Origin: Puia sp.
Lineage (GTDB): Bacteria > Bacteroidota > Bacteroidia > Chitinophagales > Chitinophagaceae
Length of the DNA: 64,000 nt
NCBI GenBank assembly: GCA_031292515.1
Contig: JARLGZ010000030.1
Span: forward strand, 1 to 64,000
Direction of reading: 5' to 3'
A model generated the notes under the pieces. The model was not told where the DNA came from, made no database searches, and saw only the letters and a list, made by a program, of their open reading frames with translations. The position numbers and the translations under genes are program-made. Positions 1 to 9,803 of the stretch are shown here, in pieces. Numbering within the stretch: position 1 is the first letter of the stretch; every line of letters starts with the position of its first letter.

Positions 1-296
1 AGCGCGCTAAAGAGATGAGTATCCGAAAAGTGCTGGGTGCAAGCATCCGTTCCCTGTTTACAATCTTGTCGAAAGAATTTGTCCTATTGGTGCTGGTTGC
101 GGTGGTGATCGCCACCCCGGTAGCCTGGTATTCCATGAATAGATGGCTGGAGGATTATGCTTATCCGGTGTCTATCGAATGGTGGATCTTTGGGCTCGCC
201 GGTGTAGTGGCTATATTGATCACCCTTGCGACGGTGAGCTTTCAGGCAATCAAGGCCGCGCTGGTGAACCCCATCAAAACTTTGAGGACGGAGTGA
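1..296 (+). CDS. FtsX-like ABC transporter permease, C-terminal fragment (cut by window edge)
   Basis: This is the last ~97 codons of an FtsX/MacB-type permease. The frame is open from base 3 with no stop, so the ATG at 15 is internal and the gene begins outside the window. It starts with the cytoplasmic signature RAKEMSIRKVLGAS that precedes the last FtsX domain in this family. Two hydrophobic segments follow (residues about 20-45 and 58-80 counted from base 3), then the usual ending LVNPIKTLRTE. Family knowledge: such proteins are inner-membrane subunits that work with a separate LolD/MacB-like ATPase in lipoprotein or peptide export or in mechanotransmission. No ATPase gene is visible. The same C-terminal layout recurs in the permeases at 2124 and 7353, so this is the first of three interleaved paralogues. 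Confidence 0.9.
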   Translation, partial: RAKEMSIRKVLGASIRSLFTILSKEFVLLVLVAVVIATPVAWYSMNRWLEDYAYPVSIEWWIFGLAGVVAILITLATVSFQAIKAALVNPIKTLRTE

Positions 297-379
297 CCGG
301 AAACAGATGGCATGCAGGAGGAAAGGATGTTCGCAGAAGCAGACAGACCAATAAAAACCGACACAATTACTATCAAAAT

Positions 380-1936
380 ATGATGAAGACGATCGCTTTT
401 CCCGGACTGCTGATCCTGCTGGTATTATCAGGGGCCTTTGCCGCCGGTGCGCAAAATCCGGCTTCCTGGTGTCCGGTGATCCAGCATGATTCGTTGTACT
501 CGGATACGCTGAAAGAAGAACGCCCTATACAGGTCATCCTGCCGGAAAAATACCAGGCGGGCAGTTCCGAAAAATATGATGTGCTCTATGTCCTCGATGG
601 GGACTGGAATACAAAACTGGGTTTTGACGTCACCCGTTTTGTCGAGTCGGCCAACTTCATTCCGCACATGATGATCGTCAGCATCCCGAATATCATCGTA
701 CCGAATGGTCCGAATCTGCGCCAGAGAGACTATACGCCTTCTCATGTCGGATACCAACCCGAATCAGGCGGGGCGGATCGCTTCCTGTCCTTCCTGAAGA
801 ACGAGCTGATCCCTTACATCAATAAGAAATATCCGTCGACCGGCAAGAACACGCTTTGGGGGACTTCGCTCGGAGGTCTGGTGACGGTCTATGCGATCCT
901 GGCGGATCCGTCCCCCTTCGAATCTTATATCGCCAATGACCCCTCGCTCTGGTGGGACAATGGATATGTTACCAAGTTGGCGATACAAAAAAAAGAGGCA
1001 TTGCGGGGTCTGCGGAAGACGCTTTGGATAAACGGACGTGATGGGCAGGGCCTGATTGAAATGGGCATCGCCCCGATGGATACGATCCTTCCCCCGGCGG
1101 GGCCGGGCACTGCCTTGCATTGGAAACTGTTGGCCTATCCTTTTGAGACGCATCTGTCGGAGATTTTTAAAGGCAGCTATGACGGCATCAAATACAGTTA
1201 TACGGGTTATTCCGCCGAGGACCTGGTCTACCACCCTATGAACGGGATCCTGTTAAAAGATAAGCCTGTCAGGATATTCCCTATCAAACAGCCCTGGTCG
1301 GAGATCCATTATACGACGGATGGCAGTGAGCCTACGCCGCAATCTCCGGTGATCGATTCGGTGCTGAGCCTTTCCGGTCCGGCTAATCTGATCGTCCGGT
1401 CTTTTTGTTACCACCCCGAATTTGACAGGACTTTTTCCGGGAAATTTACGGTTGGTGAGCCATTGAAGCCGGTGGCATCGCCCCGGAATACAAAACCGGG
1501 CGGCTGGCATTACGGTTACTACGCCGGGGATTGGAAAAGCCTTCCCGATTTTAAAAAGCTGAAACCCGTCCTGTCCGGGGTGACGAAAAAAAGTCTCGAG
1601 ACCGATACGCTGGCCGTCCCGCAGACCGCCGCCTGTGTGCTCACCGGTTGGCTGGAAGTCAAGGAAGACGGGTATTATATGTTCGTCGTCAAGCCACATG
1701 GGGCTACGACATGGTGGTTGGGCGACCAGTCGCTGTTCGATTATGACGGGGTGTCCGGCCAGGATCAATACCGGAGTTTTACGGTGCCGCTGGTAAAAGG
1801 GTTTTACCCGGTGCGGCTGGAGACCTTGTTGAAGAAGGGGGAGCGGCTCCCGCTGTGTCTGTACCAGCCCCCGGGGCATGAGCGTGACGACCCGCAGCCG
1901 TTCGACGCGGCCTTGTTATACAGTAATGAGCGGTGA
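380..1936 (+). CDS. Secreted alpha/beta-hydrolase esterase with chitobiase-C-like and PA14-like domains
   Basis: A putative exported esterase of the enterochelin-esterase/esterase D type, 518 aa. The open frame reaches back to 143, but the ATG at 380 (or 383) is followed by a clear signal peptide (MMKTIAFPGLLILLVLSG...AGAQ), so I place the start there. The esterase domain spans about residues 30-290. Its nucleophile elbow is GTSLGG with Ser163, and a candidate catalytic His258 lies in FETHLSE. A small module with YTTDGSEPTPQSP (about 293-365) resembles the chitobiase/beta-hexosaminidase C-terminal domain. A PA14-like module (about 372-518) contains EVKEDGYYMF and LFDYDG and may bind sugar. 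It is a paralogue of the gene at 4651, with an FtsX permease between them. Substrate is unknown; deacetylation or deacylation of a glycan is plausible. The stop codon lies inside a GTGAGTR repeat array. Confidence 0.85.
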   Translation: MMKTIAFPGLLILLVLSGAFAAGAQNPASWCPVIQHDSLYSDTLKEERPIQVILPEKYQAGSSEKYDVLYVLDGDWNTKLGFDVTRFVESANFIPHMMIVSIPNIIVPNGPNLRQRDYTPSHVGYQPESGGADRFLSFLKNELIPYINKKYPSTGKNTLWGTSLGGLVTVYAILADPSPFESYIANDPSLWWDNGYVTKLAIQKKEALRGLRKTLWINGRDGQGLIEMGIAPMDTILPPAGPGTALHWKLLAYPFETHLSEIFKGSYDGIKYSYTGYSAEDLVYHPMNGILLKDKPVRIFPIKQPWSEIHYTTDGSEPTPQSPVIDSVLSLSGPANLIVRSFCYHPEFDRTFSGKFTVGEPLKPVASPRNTKPGGWHYGYYAGDWKSLPDFKKLKPVLSGVTKKSLETDTLAVPQTAACVLTGWLEVKEDGYYMFVVKPHGATTWWLGDQSLFDYDGVSGQDQYRSFTVPLVKGFYPVRLETLLKKGERLPLCLYQPPGHERDDPQPFDAALLYSNER

Positions 1937-2070
1937 GTAGTGAGTGGTGAGTGGGGGACGGTGAGTAGTCAGTAGTAATGAGTGATGGGTGGCGGGTAGA
2001 GAGTGATGAGTGGGGAGCGATGGGTGGTGAGTGGTCGGTAGTGAATGATGAATGATGAATGGTGGGTGGG
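1932..2070 (+). repeat. GTGAGTR heptamer array (copy 1)
   Basis: A degenerate array of GTGAGTA/GTGAGTG heptamers and decayed variants (GTGATGG, GTGAATG) begins at the stop codon of the esterase and fills most of the gap to the next permease. Because the unit is 7 nt and contains TGA and TAG, an intact array carries stops in all three sense frames. The antisense strand stays open and reads THYSLL-like peptides. The same unit recurs at about 4512, 31057, 33622, 36213, 50361, 60714 and 62447. Confidence 0.8.
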
Positions 2071-2123
2071 TACAGATTTTTTGTGGTGGATATAGTAGGA
2101 AGTAGTCAGGAATATTATAAGAT

Positions 2124-4520
2124 ATGATCAGAAATTATTTCAAGATTGCCTGGAGGAATCTGAACAAGCACCGGCTTTTTTCGATGATTAACATCCTCGG
2201 GCTGGCGATCGGGGTCGCCAGTTTTTGGATCATCGCCTTGTATATCACGGATGAATGGAGTTTTGACCGTTATCATGAGAAGGCCGATCGGATTTTCAGG
2301 GTCGCCCAGCGCAACCAGTGGGATAATAACGATATCCACCTGGCGCAGACTTCCCTGCCCTATGCGCAGGCGCTCAAAGCCGATTATCCCGAGGTCGAAG
2401 AGGCTGTTCGGCTCGATTTTGAAGGCGGTGGCAAGATCGCCTATGACGAGAAGCAGTTTATGGCAGCGGATCTGGTCGTTGCCGACAAAGGCTTCTTCGA
2501 TGTCTTCACCTATCATTTTTTGAGCGGGGACCCTGTTGCGGCCCTGGCCAGGCCTCAGTCCATCGTGTTAACCAGGAGCCTGGCCGTAAAAATATTCGGG
2601 GATATTGCCGGGGCCTTGGGTAAGACGATCGTTCTCGACGGGCGTGTATCCAACCTGGTAACTGCTGTGATAGAGGACGTGCCGGCAAACTCCCAGTTCA
2701 GCTTTAGCGGCGTCCGTTCTTTCGACGACAACTATACGGGTCCCTGGGCCGACGCGAGTATTTATACCTATGTCCTGCTGAAGGAACCGGGCGACTACAA
2801 GAAGATAGAGGCGCGTTCGGGGGATTTCTACAACAAATACCTGAAAAATGGCATGGTGAACGTCAGGTATGATATGGAGCTGCAACCTTTGACCTCGATA
2901 CACTTGCACTCTCACCTATATTATGATTATAACGGCAACGGGAATATCTTCTATATATACATTTTTGGGCTGGCGGCGCTGTTGATACTGGGTATCGCCA
3001 TGATCAACTATGTCAATCTTACGACGGCGCGTTCCTCGGTGCGGATCAAAGAGATCGGGATCCGGAAGGTGATCGGGTCGGGCAGGAGGCAGCTGATGCT
3101 GATGTTCTTTTCTGAATCCATCCTGCTGGCCTGTATTGCAACGGCCCTGGCGCTGGTGCTGGTCGACATGGCATTGCCGTTCTTTAACGAAGTTGCGGGC
3201 AAGACGATGTATCTCTGGCAATTTGGCAAGCTGCGGTCGCTGTTGGTTTTCGGGGGATTTGCGTTGCTGGCCGGCCTGATCAGCGGGATCTATCCTGCCC
3301 TGTTCCTTTCCGGTTTCCGGACCATTCCTGCCATGAAGGGACAGCTGGGCAACCAGTCTTCGACGATCGTCTTCCGGAAGTCCCTGGTCACTTTCCAGTT
3401 TGTGATCACCGTCATCATGATCTTCAGCTCCTGTATCATCTATCAGCAGCTGCATTTCGTCATGAACACGGACCTGGGCTTTAACAAGTCGCAGATATTG
3501 AGCTATCATATCCAAAACAGGGGTGTGCGGACGCAGATAGCCGCCGTTAAGACGGAGTTGCTGAGGAATCCCCTGATTGAAAATGTCGCAGTGGCGGGCA
3601 ACCCCATTGGGAATAACGATATCGGGTCGACGGATTTCAATCTCGGGCCCGATGGCAAGGCCGCGCCGGATACGAAAATGGTGGAATCCCTGATCATCGA
3701 TGAAGACTTTATCCCCGCCATGCAGATAAAGATCCTGCAGGGGCGCAATTTTACAAAGGGACCGGCCGACAGTGCCGACGGGGCCATCCTCGTAAATGCC
3801 GCGCTGGTCAGGGAACTTGGCTGGCAGAACCCGGTCGGAAGGCGTGTGAGGACCGGCTTTAGCGGACAGGCGGGCGGTACCGGCTATTCGACGATCGTCG
3901 GTGTCGTCAAAGACTTTAATACCTACTCACTGCAGCACCAGATCTCCCCGATGGTCATGCGGCTTCCTCCGAACGACAACGAAAAAGACAACCTGTATGT
4001 GCGTCTGAGCGGCAAGAATATTCCTACGGCATTGGCGTATCTGCAACAGGTCTATGGCCATTTCGACAAGGAGAACAAGGTCGACTATCATTTCCTCGAC
4101 CAGAATTTTGCCAGCCAGTATCGGTCGGAGGAGAGACAGGGGAAGCTGCTGTTGATCTTTACCGTACTGGCCATCTGCATCGCCTGTCTCGGGCTATTCG
4201 GGCTGGTCACGTTCACTGCCGAACAGCGGGTCAAGGAGATCGGCATCCGGAAGGTATTGGGTGCGGGAGTTTACAGCATCGTAAAATTGCTGACGGGTGA
4301 GTTGATCGGGCTGGTCCTGGTCGCTACGGTCATCGCCACGCCGCTTGGATGGTATGGCATGCATAAGTGGCTGCAGGGCTTTGCCTACCGGACCGATATT
4401 CATGGGTGGGTATTCCTCCTGGCCGGTTCGATTGCCCTGGGGATCGCTTTTATGACGATCGCCGTACGGTCGGTCAAGGCGGCGATGGCCAACCCGGCGG
4501 AGAGCCTGAAGAGTGAGTAG
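2124..4520 (+). CDS. FtsX-like ABC transporter permease (MacB type, 798 aa)
   Basis: A full-length Bacteroidetes-type FtsX/MacB permease. Order of parts: N-terminal transmembrane helix (about 20-42) after MIRNYFKIAWRNL; a periplasmic MacB-PCD-like domain (about 45-270); a first FtsX domain with three helices preceded by RIKEIGIRKVIGSG (about 275-430); a second periplasmic domain (about 440-670); and a second FtsX domain preceded by RVKEIGIRKVLGAG (about 675-798). The family normally needs a separate ATPase, which is not encoded nearby. It sits between two paralogous secreted esterases on the same strand, 187 bp behind the first, with a heptamer repeat array in the gap. The substrate is unknown. 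The last codons AGT GAG TAG are themselves part of the next repeat array. Confidence 0.93.
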   Translation: MIRNYFKIAWRNLNKHRLFSMINILGLAIGVASFWIIALYITDEWSFDRYHEKADRIFRVAQRNQWDNNDIHLAQTSLPYAQALKADYPEVEEAVRLDFEGGGKIAYDEKQFMAADLVVADKGFFDVFTYHFLSGDPVAALARPQSIVLTRSLAVKIFGDIAGALGKTIVLDGRVSNLVTAVIEDVPANSQFSFSGVRSFDDNYTGPWADASIYTYVLLKEPGDYKKIEARSGDFYNKYLKNGMVNVRYDMELQPLTSIHLHSHLYYDYNGNGNIFYIYIFGLAALLILGIAMINYVNLTTARSSVRIKEIGIRKVIGSGRRQLMLMFFSESILLACIATALALVLVDMALPFFNEVAGKTMYLWQFGKLRSLLVFGGFALLAGLISGIYPALFLSGFRTIPAMKGQLGNQSSTIVFRKSLVTFQFVITVIMIFSSCIIYQQLHFVMNTDLGFNKSQILSYHIQNRGVRTQIAAVKTELLRNPLIENVAVAGNPIGNNDIGSTDFNLGPDGKAAPDTKMVESLIIDEDFIPAMQIKILQGRNFTKGPADSADGAILVNAALVRELGWQNPVGRRVRTGFSGQAGGTGYSTIVGVVKDFNTYSLQHQISPMVMRLPPNDNEKDNLYVRLSGKNIPTALAYLQQVYGHFDKENKVDYHFLDQNFASQYRSEERQGKLLLIFTVLAICIACLGLFGLVTFTAEQRVKEIGIRKVLGAGVYSIVKLLTGELIGLVLVATVIATPLGWYGMHKWLQGFAYRTDIHGWVFLLAGSIALGIAFMTIAVRSVKAAMANPAESLKSE

Positions 4521-4585
4521 TGGGTAATGAGAAGTGAGTAGTCGGTAGTCAGTAGTGAGTGGTGAGTAATGAGAAGTGAGTGGTG
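4512..4585 (+). repeat. GTGAGTR heptamer array (copy 2)
   Basis: Heptamers GTGAGTA/GTGAGTG with variants such as GTCGGTA and GTCAGTA. The array overlaps the last codons and the stop of the permease and ends about 65 bp before the second esterase. Confidence 0.8.
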
Positions 4586-4650
4586 TAACTTTTTTTTAGA
4601 ATAAACGTCTGATAAAGATTTGTCAGGACTAACCAACATAATCTATCAAC

Positions 4651-6183
4651 ATGAACAAACTACTGCCGGTGTCTTTTCTTTTTTTTACGCTTTTTTCGGG
4701 CCACTCCCTCCGGGCGCAACTGACGGATGTGCCCGTGATCTATGATACACTCTATTCGAATGTGTTGAAGGAGAAGCGGCCCCTGGAGATTGTGCTGCCC
4801 GATAGTTATAAACCGGGGGACACGGCCAGGTATGATGTGCTGTATACAACTGATGGAGAGTATACCACGCGCATCGTGTCGAGTTTTGCGCAGTTCCTGG
4901 CCATTCAGTTCCTGCCGGCGAATATCGTCGTGAGCATCCCCAATACAACCACCAATGGTCAACGCCACCGGGAAAGAGATATGTTGCCGACAAATGCCGA
5001 AGGGGTGACGGAGTCCGGCGGAGCCGCCAATTTCCTTGCTTTTATACGTGATGAGCTGATGCCGTATATCAACAAGAAATACCGGAGCAGCGGCGTAAAT
5101 ACGCTATACGGCTCGTCCTATGCCGGCGTATTCACGATGTTCGCCTTTCTGAAAGAGCCGCATCTTTTTCAGTCGTTCCTGCTAGCCGATCCCGCCTTTC
5201 ATTGGGACAACGAATATATGATCCGTCTTGCGGGGGAAACGCTGCCTACCCTTCATTTTACGAATACCACGCTGCTGATCACAGGTCGTGAAGGCGCCCC
5301 ACTCCAGTATATGGGGGTGGCGGCGATCGATTCGGTGCTGAAGGCCAAGGCTCCCGCCGGCCTTCGTTGGAAGGTGAATGTCTATTCCGACGAGACGCAC
5401 AATTCCATGATCTTCCGGACCGTCTATGACGGATTGAAATATACCTATTATGGGTTCAGCCATGACCCGCTGGAATTTTATCCCCGGAACGGGATCTTCG
5501 TAAAAGGGCAGCCGATAAAAATCATGTGCAACAGCGACCTGATGAGGGATATCCGGTACACTACCGATGGCAGCATGCCGACGCGTAATTCGCAGACGGT
5601 CCAGGACGGGTTTATCACGCTGACGACGCCTTCTGAACTGACTGTTAAGGCATTTTGCAACCGGGATGAATACAGCAAGACAGGCACCGGTCATTTTCCC
5701 GAAGGCACTCCTCTTCCTGCGGTCGCCAAGCCGGGGAAGGCCCAGCCGGGCGGATTCAGCTATGCCTATTACGAGGGAAGCTGGGACAGCCTGCCGGATT
5801 TCAAAAAGCTAAAGCCTGTGAAAGCCGGTTTGACGGATAGTCTTTTCGATATCCATAAAATGCCAAAACAGGATCATTTCGCCTGCCTGATGCAGGGATA
5901 TCTCGAAGTCAAAGAGGACGGCTATTATCTTTTCGGGATGGACTGCGGGGGCGGCGCGAGATTGTACCTGGGCAAACAGCAACTATTCGACTACAACGGC
6001 GTGCATGAGGCGGGCCATTTTCAATCGTTTACGGTTCCTTTGCTGAAAGGGTTCTATCCTTTCCGGCTGGAATATTTCCAAAAGCAGGGTGGCCCGGATC
6101 TCCAGCTCGTCTATGTCGTGCCGGGGAAAGAGAATCCGGATAATATCCCTTTCCAGTATCAATATCATACAGGAGGACGTTAA
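4651..6183 (+). CDS. Secreted alpha/beta-hydrolase esterase paralogue with chitobiase-C-like and PA14-like domains
   Basis: 510 aa, paralogous over its whole length to the protein at 380. A signal peptide (MNKLLPVSFLFFTLFSGHSLRAQ) is followed by an esterase domain (about 25-285) with nucleophile elbow YGSSYAG (likely Ser156) and candidate His250 in DETHNS. The elbow GSSYAG departs from the GTSLGG of its sister. A chitobiase-C-like module with YTTDGSMPTRNSQ (about 290-355) and a PA14-like module (about 365-510, EVKEDGYYLFGM) complete it. Both esterases share the linker pattern SLPDFKKLKPV, so the duplication included all three domains. The function is inferred as ester cleavage outside the cytoplasm. 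The specificity cannot be read from sequence. Confidence 0.84.
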   Translation: MNKLLPVSFLFFTLFSGHSLRAQLTDVPVIYDTLYSNVLKEKRPLEIVLPDSYKPGDTARYDVLYTTDGEYTTRIVSSFAQFLAIQFLPANIVVSIPNTTTNGQRHRERDMLPTNAEGVTESGGAANFLAFIRDELMPYINKKYRSSGVNTLYGSSYAGVFTMFAFLKEPHLFQSFLLADPAFHWDNEYMIRLAGETLPTLHFTNTTLLITGREGAPLQYMGVAAIDSVLKAKAPAGLRWKVNVYSDETHNSMIFRTVYDGLKYTYYGFSHDPLEFYPRNGIFVKGQPIKIMCNSDLMRDIRYTTDGSMPTRNSQTVQDGFITLTTPSELTVKAFCNRDEYSKTGTGHFPEGTPLPAVAKPGKAQPGGFSYAYYEGSWDSLPDFKKLKPVKAGLTDSLFDIHKMPKQDHFACLMQGYLEVKEDGYYLFGMDCGGGARLYLGKQQLFDYNGVHEAGHFQSFTVPLLKGFYPFRLEYFQKQGGPDLQLVYVVPGKENPDNIPFQYQYHTGGR

Positions 6184-6224
6184 ACAGGTCGAATTTTTTA
6201 TAAAACCGCTTAAATAAGATCAAT

Positions 6225-7283
6225 ATGAAAATAGCAATCTTCGTATCACTGCTGACCGCTTCGGTCGTGACGGTGCAGGCGCAGGAATGGTATTCGAGGG
6301 AACCCATTCTCAACAAGAAATTTGGAACGGAGGCCATCGGGGCAGTCAGGGCAGAGACTTCGGGAGGCAATCTGACTGTCGAGGGTACGGACGGCGAACC
6401 CCATGTAGAAGTGTATGTATGGCCTTCCAACCGTCGTGACCGCAACCTTTCCAGGGAGGAGATCCAGCGCAAGCTGGATGAGGAGTACGACCTGACCGTT
6501 TCCGTCAGCGACCGTGTGCTGACCGCGATCGCAAAGCCAAAGGAGAAATTCCTGAACTGGAACCGGAGTCTGAGCATCTCTTTCAGGATATACACACCGC
6601 ACAGTGTGTCCACGGATCTGCGGACGAGCGGTGGAAATATCAGCTTATCGGGTTTGACCGGCGCCAAACAGGAATTCCGTACCAGCGGCGGCAATCTTAA
6701 TGTCGCCCGGATAAGCGGGAATATCGTCGGAAGGACTTCGGGGGGCAATATCAGCATCTCCGATGCGAACCCGAACAGTAAAGAAGAGATCGACCTGAGC
6801 ACCAGCGGGGGGAATATCAGTGCCGACCATTGCAAAGGGGCTGCAATCCGGCTTTCCACCTCCGGCGGCAACCTGAGCATGCGGTATTTGGAAGGAACTG
6901 TGACGGCGGGTACCAGCGGTGGTACGGTTGACGGGGAGACCATCAACGGGGATCTGTCGGCTCATACTTCCGGCGGGAATGTCCATATGAGTGATCTGTC
7001 AGGCAGCCTCCAGGCTTCTACCAGCGGCGGTAATATCGACGTGACGATGACGGGTGTGGGCAAATTCGTCAAGATCCACAATTCAGGTGGGAATATCGCT
7101 TTGCAGATGCCAGGCGGACAGGGAATGGACCTGAGCATACATGGGGACCGGATCAGCACGACGACGCTCACTAATTTTAAGGGCGATATCGGTAAGAAGC
7201 ATATCGAAGGGACGCTGAACGGGGGCGGCATACCGGTCGATATCGATGGCAGCAGCGGCGGGATACAGTTGACTTTGAAATAA
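6225..7283 (+). CDS. DUF4097-type secreted beta-helix protein
   Basis: 352 aa with a short signal peptide (MKIAIFVSLLTASVVTVQAQ). From about residue 40 to the end it is built of repeats around TSGGN(I/L), at least nine copies, spaced 15-25 residues apart. This is typical of the DUF4097/GIN-type putative adhesin fold, a right-handed parallel beta-helix. Members often accompany PspC or RsgI-like regulators or FtsX permeases, but their biochemical role is not established. The start has no alternative nearby. It follows the second esterase by 41 bp and precedes a third permease by 69 bp, and may be co-transcribed. It has no catalytic motif I recognise. Confidence 0.82.
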   Translation: MKIAIFVSLLTASVVTVQAQEWYSREPILNKKFGTEAIGAVRAETSGGNLTVEGTDGEPHVEVYVWPSNRRDRNLSREEIQRKLDEEYDLTVSVSDRVLTAIAKPKEKFLNWNRSLSISFRIYTPHSVSTDLRTSGGNISLSGLTGAKQEFRTSGGNLNVARISGNIVGRTSGGNISISDANPNSKEEIDLSTSGGNISADHCKGAAIRLSTSGGNLSMRYLEGTVTAGTSGGTVDGETINGDLSAHTSGGNVHMSDLSGSLQASTSGGNIDVTMTGVGKFVKIHNSGGNIALQMPGGQGMDLSIHGDRISTTTLTNFKGDIGKKHIEGTLNGGGIPVDIDGSSGGIQLTLK

Positions 7284-7334
7284 CGGGACTTATAATCGGG
7301 GCTCGTAATCGGGACTTATAATCGGACTCATAAT
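7284..7334 (+). repeat. 13-bp tandem repeat, 3.9 copies
   Basis: Units CGGGACTTATAAT at 7284-7296 and 7310-7322, CGGGGCTCGTAAT at 7297-7309, and a 12-bp CGGACTCATAAT at 7323-7334. The array starts on the base after the stop codon of the DUF4097 gene and ends 18 bp before the next ATG. Confidence 0.9.
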
Positions 7335-7352
7335 ATTATAACGATTGGATCT

Positions 7353-9761
7353 ATGGTAAAGCACTATCTGTTGGCGGCTTTCAGGAGTATGAGTAAGAAC
7401 AAGATGTACTCATTTGTGAATATTGCGGGTCTCACGCTGGGGCTTTGGGCTTGCATGCTCGTGGCGACCCTGGTGATCGACGATCTGTCTTATGACAGGC
7501 AATGGAGCAGGGGCAATGATCTCTATCGCATCGTGAGCGTCAACAAGATGGGGAAGGGGCTCTATAATCGTTCCACGGCCTCGTTAACGGGTCTCCAGGA
7601 AGCGCTGACGAAGAATTTTCCGGAAGTAGAGGCTGTTGCGGCTTTGCGGACTCAGGCCGGGCAATTCAAATTCAACGAGACGCAGCCCAATGGCGTATCT
7701 ACGGAAACGCTGGAGTCTGATACGTCTATCTGGAAAATGCTGGATATCGACGTGTTGGAGGGTAACCCGCGGAGTTTTGTGGCCGGGCATCCGAACCTGC
7801 TGATTTCGGAGACTTTCCGGGATCGGTTTTTTAAGGGGGTGAGTCCTATTGGTAAAATGATCTTCGATGTACAAGGCTATGGGGGGAACGATACTTTTCT
7901 TATTACCGGCGTCATCCATGACTTGCCTGCAAATACCCATTTGCGGGCCGATGTCATCAGGATAGAGCCCGAGCGGCCAGCGATCCTGACGCAAAATGAA
8001 AGTGGTACTGCTCTTCAGCAATATGTATTGTTGCGACCGGGCACAGACAGTAAGCAGTTCACCAAAAAGGTAAACAAATGGTATCGTGATTTTATCGGTT
8101 CGGACAGGGGGCACCAGTTTGAATTCCAGCCTATGAGAGATATTTACCTGCATTCCGATTTTGCGGAGGACCAGGTGGTCAGGGGCAGCGCGCGGAATAT
8201 CTATATTTTTTCGGGGACGGCTTTGCTGCTTTTAGTGATCGCCTGTATCAATTTTGTGAATCTTAGCACGGCAAGGTCGATCACCCGTTTGAAGGAGACG
8301 GGTGTGCGAAAAATATTGGGCGCTGGCCGGGGGCATATCGTCAGACAGATGCTTATGGAGACACTCCTTTGTTTTGGCCTGTCGACCTTGTTTGCGATCT
8401 CCCTCTACCAGTTGTCCTTAAAACCTGTTGAAAATTTTCTGGGGCATCCGTTAATGGTGACATTTACGACTCGTCTTCCGGTGTTGGCCAGTGCCTGTGG
8501 TATCATCCTGCTTGTCAGTCTGCTGACGGGTATTTATCCGGCGTGGCTGATGGCAGGCTTTAATCCCGCTAGTTCGTTAAGTGGGAGGCTGTTTACACCC
8601 GGTTCCTTCGGCCGGGTATGGCTGCGGAAGAGCCTGGTGGTCATACAATTTTCTATTTCGATAGCGGTACTGCTGGGGATGATCGTCGTACGAAGCCAGG
8701 TGAAGTTTATGGAAAACAAAGATCTCGGGTTTGACAAAAGGGGACTATTGAGTATCGGGCTTGTCTCCTGGGAGGGCAGGGGACAGACTTTTAAGAATGA
8801 ACTGCTGAAACTGCGGGGTGTAGAGAAAGCCAGTATTTCCCGCTGGACACCTTCCCAGGAGACAGGTTTTATGTCCACGGATATCAATGACCCGGATCGA
8901 CCCGGTAATAAAATAAAGCTTTGGTATATTGCCGGCGACAAGGATCTCGCACAGACGCTGGGTTTCCATTTGCGCAGCGGCAGATTCCTCAGCAATGAGA
9001 TCGTCACGGATGGGGTGAAATGGAGCGATTTTTTTTCCGGAGAGCCGAGGCTGACCTGTCTGGTCTCGGAGACGACTGCCCGTTTATGGCATATCAGCCA
9101 GCTGAACAAGACCGTAAAGGTTGATTATTCCCTGCAACCCGTGGGTGTCATCGACGATATCAACAACGAGTCCCTGCGGCAGACCGTCGGACCGACTATC
9201 ATCGTCGCCCTGGATTCGATGAATGATGGGCATATGCTTATCAGGGTACAGCCGGGTGCGGAGAAGCAGGTGCTTTCTTCGTTGCATGAGCTGTGGGAGA
9301 AGTTTTATCCCGGGAAACTTCTGGAAACGGCCTGGGTGGATGATCTGTTGGAAAGGCAATACGAGAACGAGGCAAAATTGCAGCAGCTATTCCTGTTCTT
9401 TAGTATGCTTACGATGGTTTTGGCGGCCTTAGGCGTTTTTGGGTTGATCGTACATGCCGCGGGTCAGCGCACAAGGGAGATCGGTATCCGGAAGGTGCTT
9501 GGGGCTTCGGCTGCTTCCATCGTAAGGTTGTTGTCGGCGGATTTTGCGGGCCTGGTGTTGATCGCTATCGTGATTGCATCGCCGCTGGCAGCATGGGCTA
9601 TGCATCATTGGCTGTTGGACTTTGCCTACCGGACGACGATCGGCTGGTGGATGTTCGCATTGGCGGGGATTGCCGCACTTGCCATCGCATTAATTACCGT
9701 AGGATTCCAGGCACTGAAAGCGGCATTGACGAACCCGGTCCGCGCGTTGAGAAGCGAGTGA
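7353..9761 (+). CDS. FtsX-like ABC transporter permease (MacB type, 802 aa)
   Basis: The third permease of the same type as the gene at 2124. The N-terminal helix follows MVKHYLLAAFRSMSKNK. Two periplasmic domains and two FtsX modules are present, announced by RLKETGVRKILGAG (about residue 310) and RTREIGIRKVLGAS (about residue 708). It ends LTNPVRALRSE with stop TGA. Family knowledge makes it an inner-membrane ABC permease needing an ATPase, and none is nearby. In Bacteroidetes such permease arrays are common and mostly uncharacterised. Low identity among the three copies outside the motifs suggests old duplications rather than a recent one. Confidence 0.93.
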   Translation: MVKHYLLAAFRSMSKNKMYSFVNIAGLTLGLWACMLVATLVIDDLSYDRQWSRGNDLYRIVSVNKMGKGLYNRSTASLTGLQEALTKNFPEVEAVAALRTQAGQFKFNETQPNGVSTETLESDTSIWKMLDIDVLEGNPRSFVAGHPNLLISETFRDRFFKGVSPIGKMIFDVQGYGGNDTFLITGVIHDLPANTHLRADVIRIEPERPAILTQNESGTALQQYVLLRPGTDSKQFTKKVNKWYRDFIGSDRGHQFEFQPMRDIYLHSDFAEDQVVRGSARNIYIFSGTALLLLVIACINFVNLSTARSITRLKETGVRKILGAGRGHIVRQMLMETLLCFGLSTLFAISLYQLSLKPVENFLGHPLMVTFTTRLPVLASACGIILLVSLLTGIYPAWLMAGFNPASSLSGRLFTPGSFGRVWLRKSLVVIQFSISIAVLLGMIVVRSQVKFMENKDLGFDKRGLLSIGLVSWEGRGQTFKNELLKLRGVEKASISRWTPSQETGFMSTDINDPDRPGNKIKLWYIAGDKDLAQTLGFHLRSGRFLSNEIVTDGVKWSDFFSGEPRLTCLVSETTARLWHISQLNKTVKVDYSLQPVGVIDDINNESLRQTVGPTIIVALDSMNDGHMLIRVQPGAEKQVLSSLHELWEKFYPGKLLETAWVDDLLERQYENEAKLQQLFLFFSMLTMVLAALGVFGLIVHAAGQRTREIGIRKVLGASAASIVRLLSADFAGLVLIAIVIASPLAAWAMHHWLLDFAYRTTIGWWMFALAGIAALAIALITVGFQALKAALTNPVRALRSE

Positions 9762-9803
9762 TCCGGCCGCCCGGGAGAAAATCCGGCGATTCGGGGGAAA
9801 CCT

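Noticed and set aside
143-379. N-terminal extension of the first esterase to 143
   Set aside because: The extension overlaps the permease end and lacks family similarity. A signal peptide starts at 380/383.
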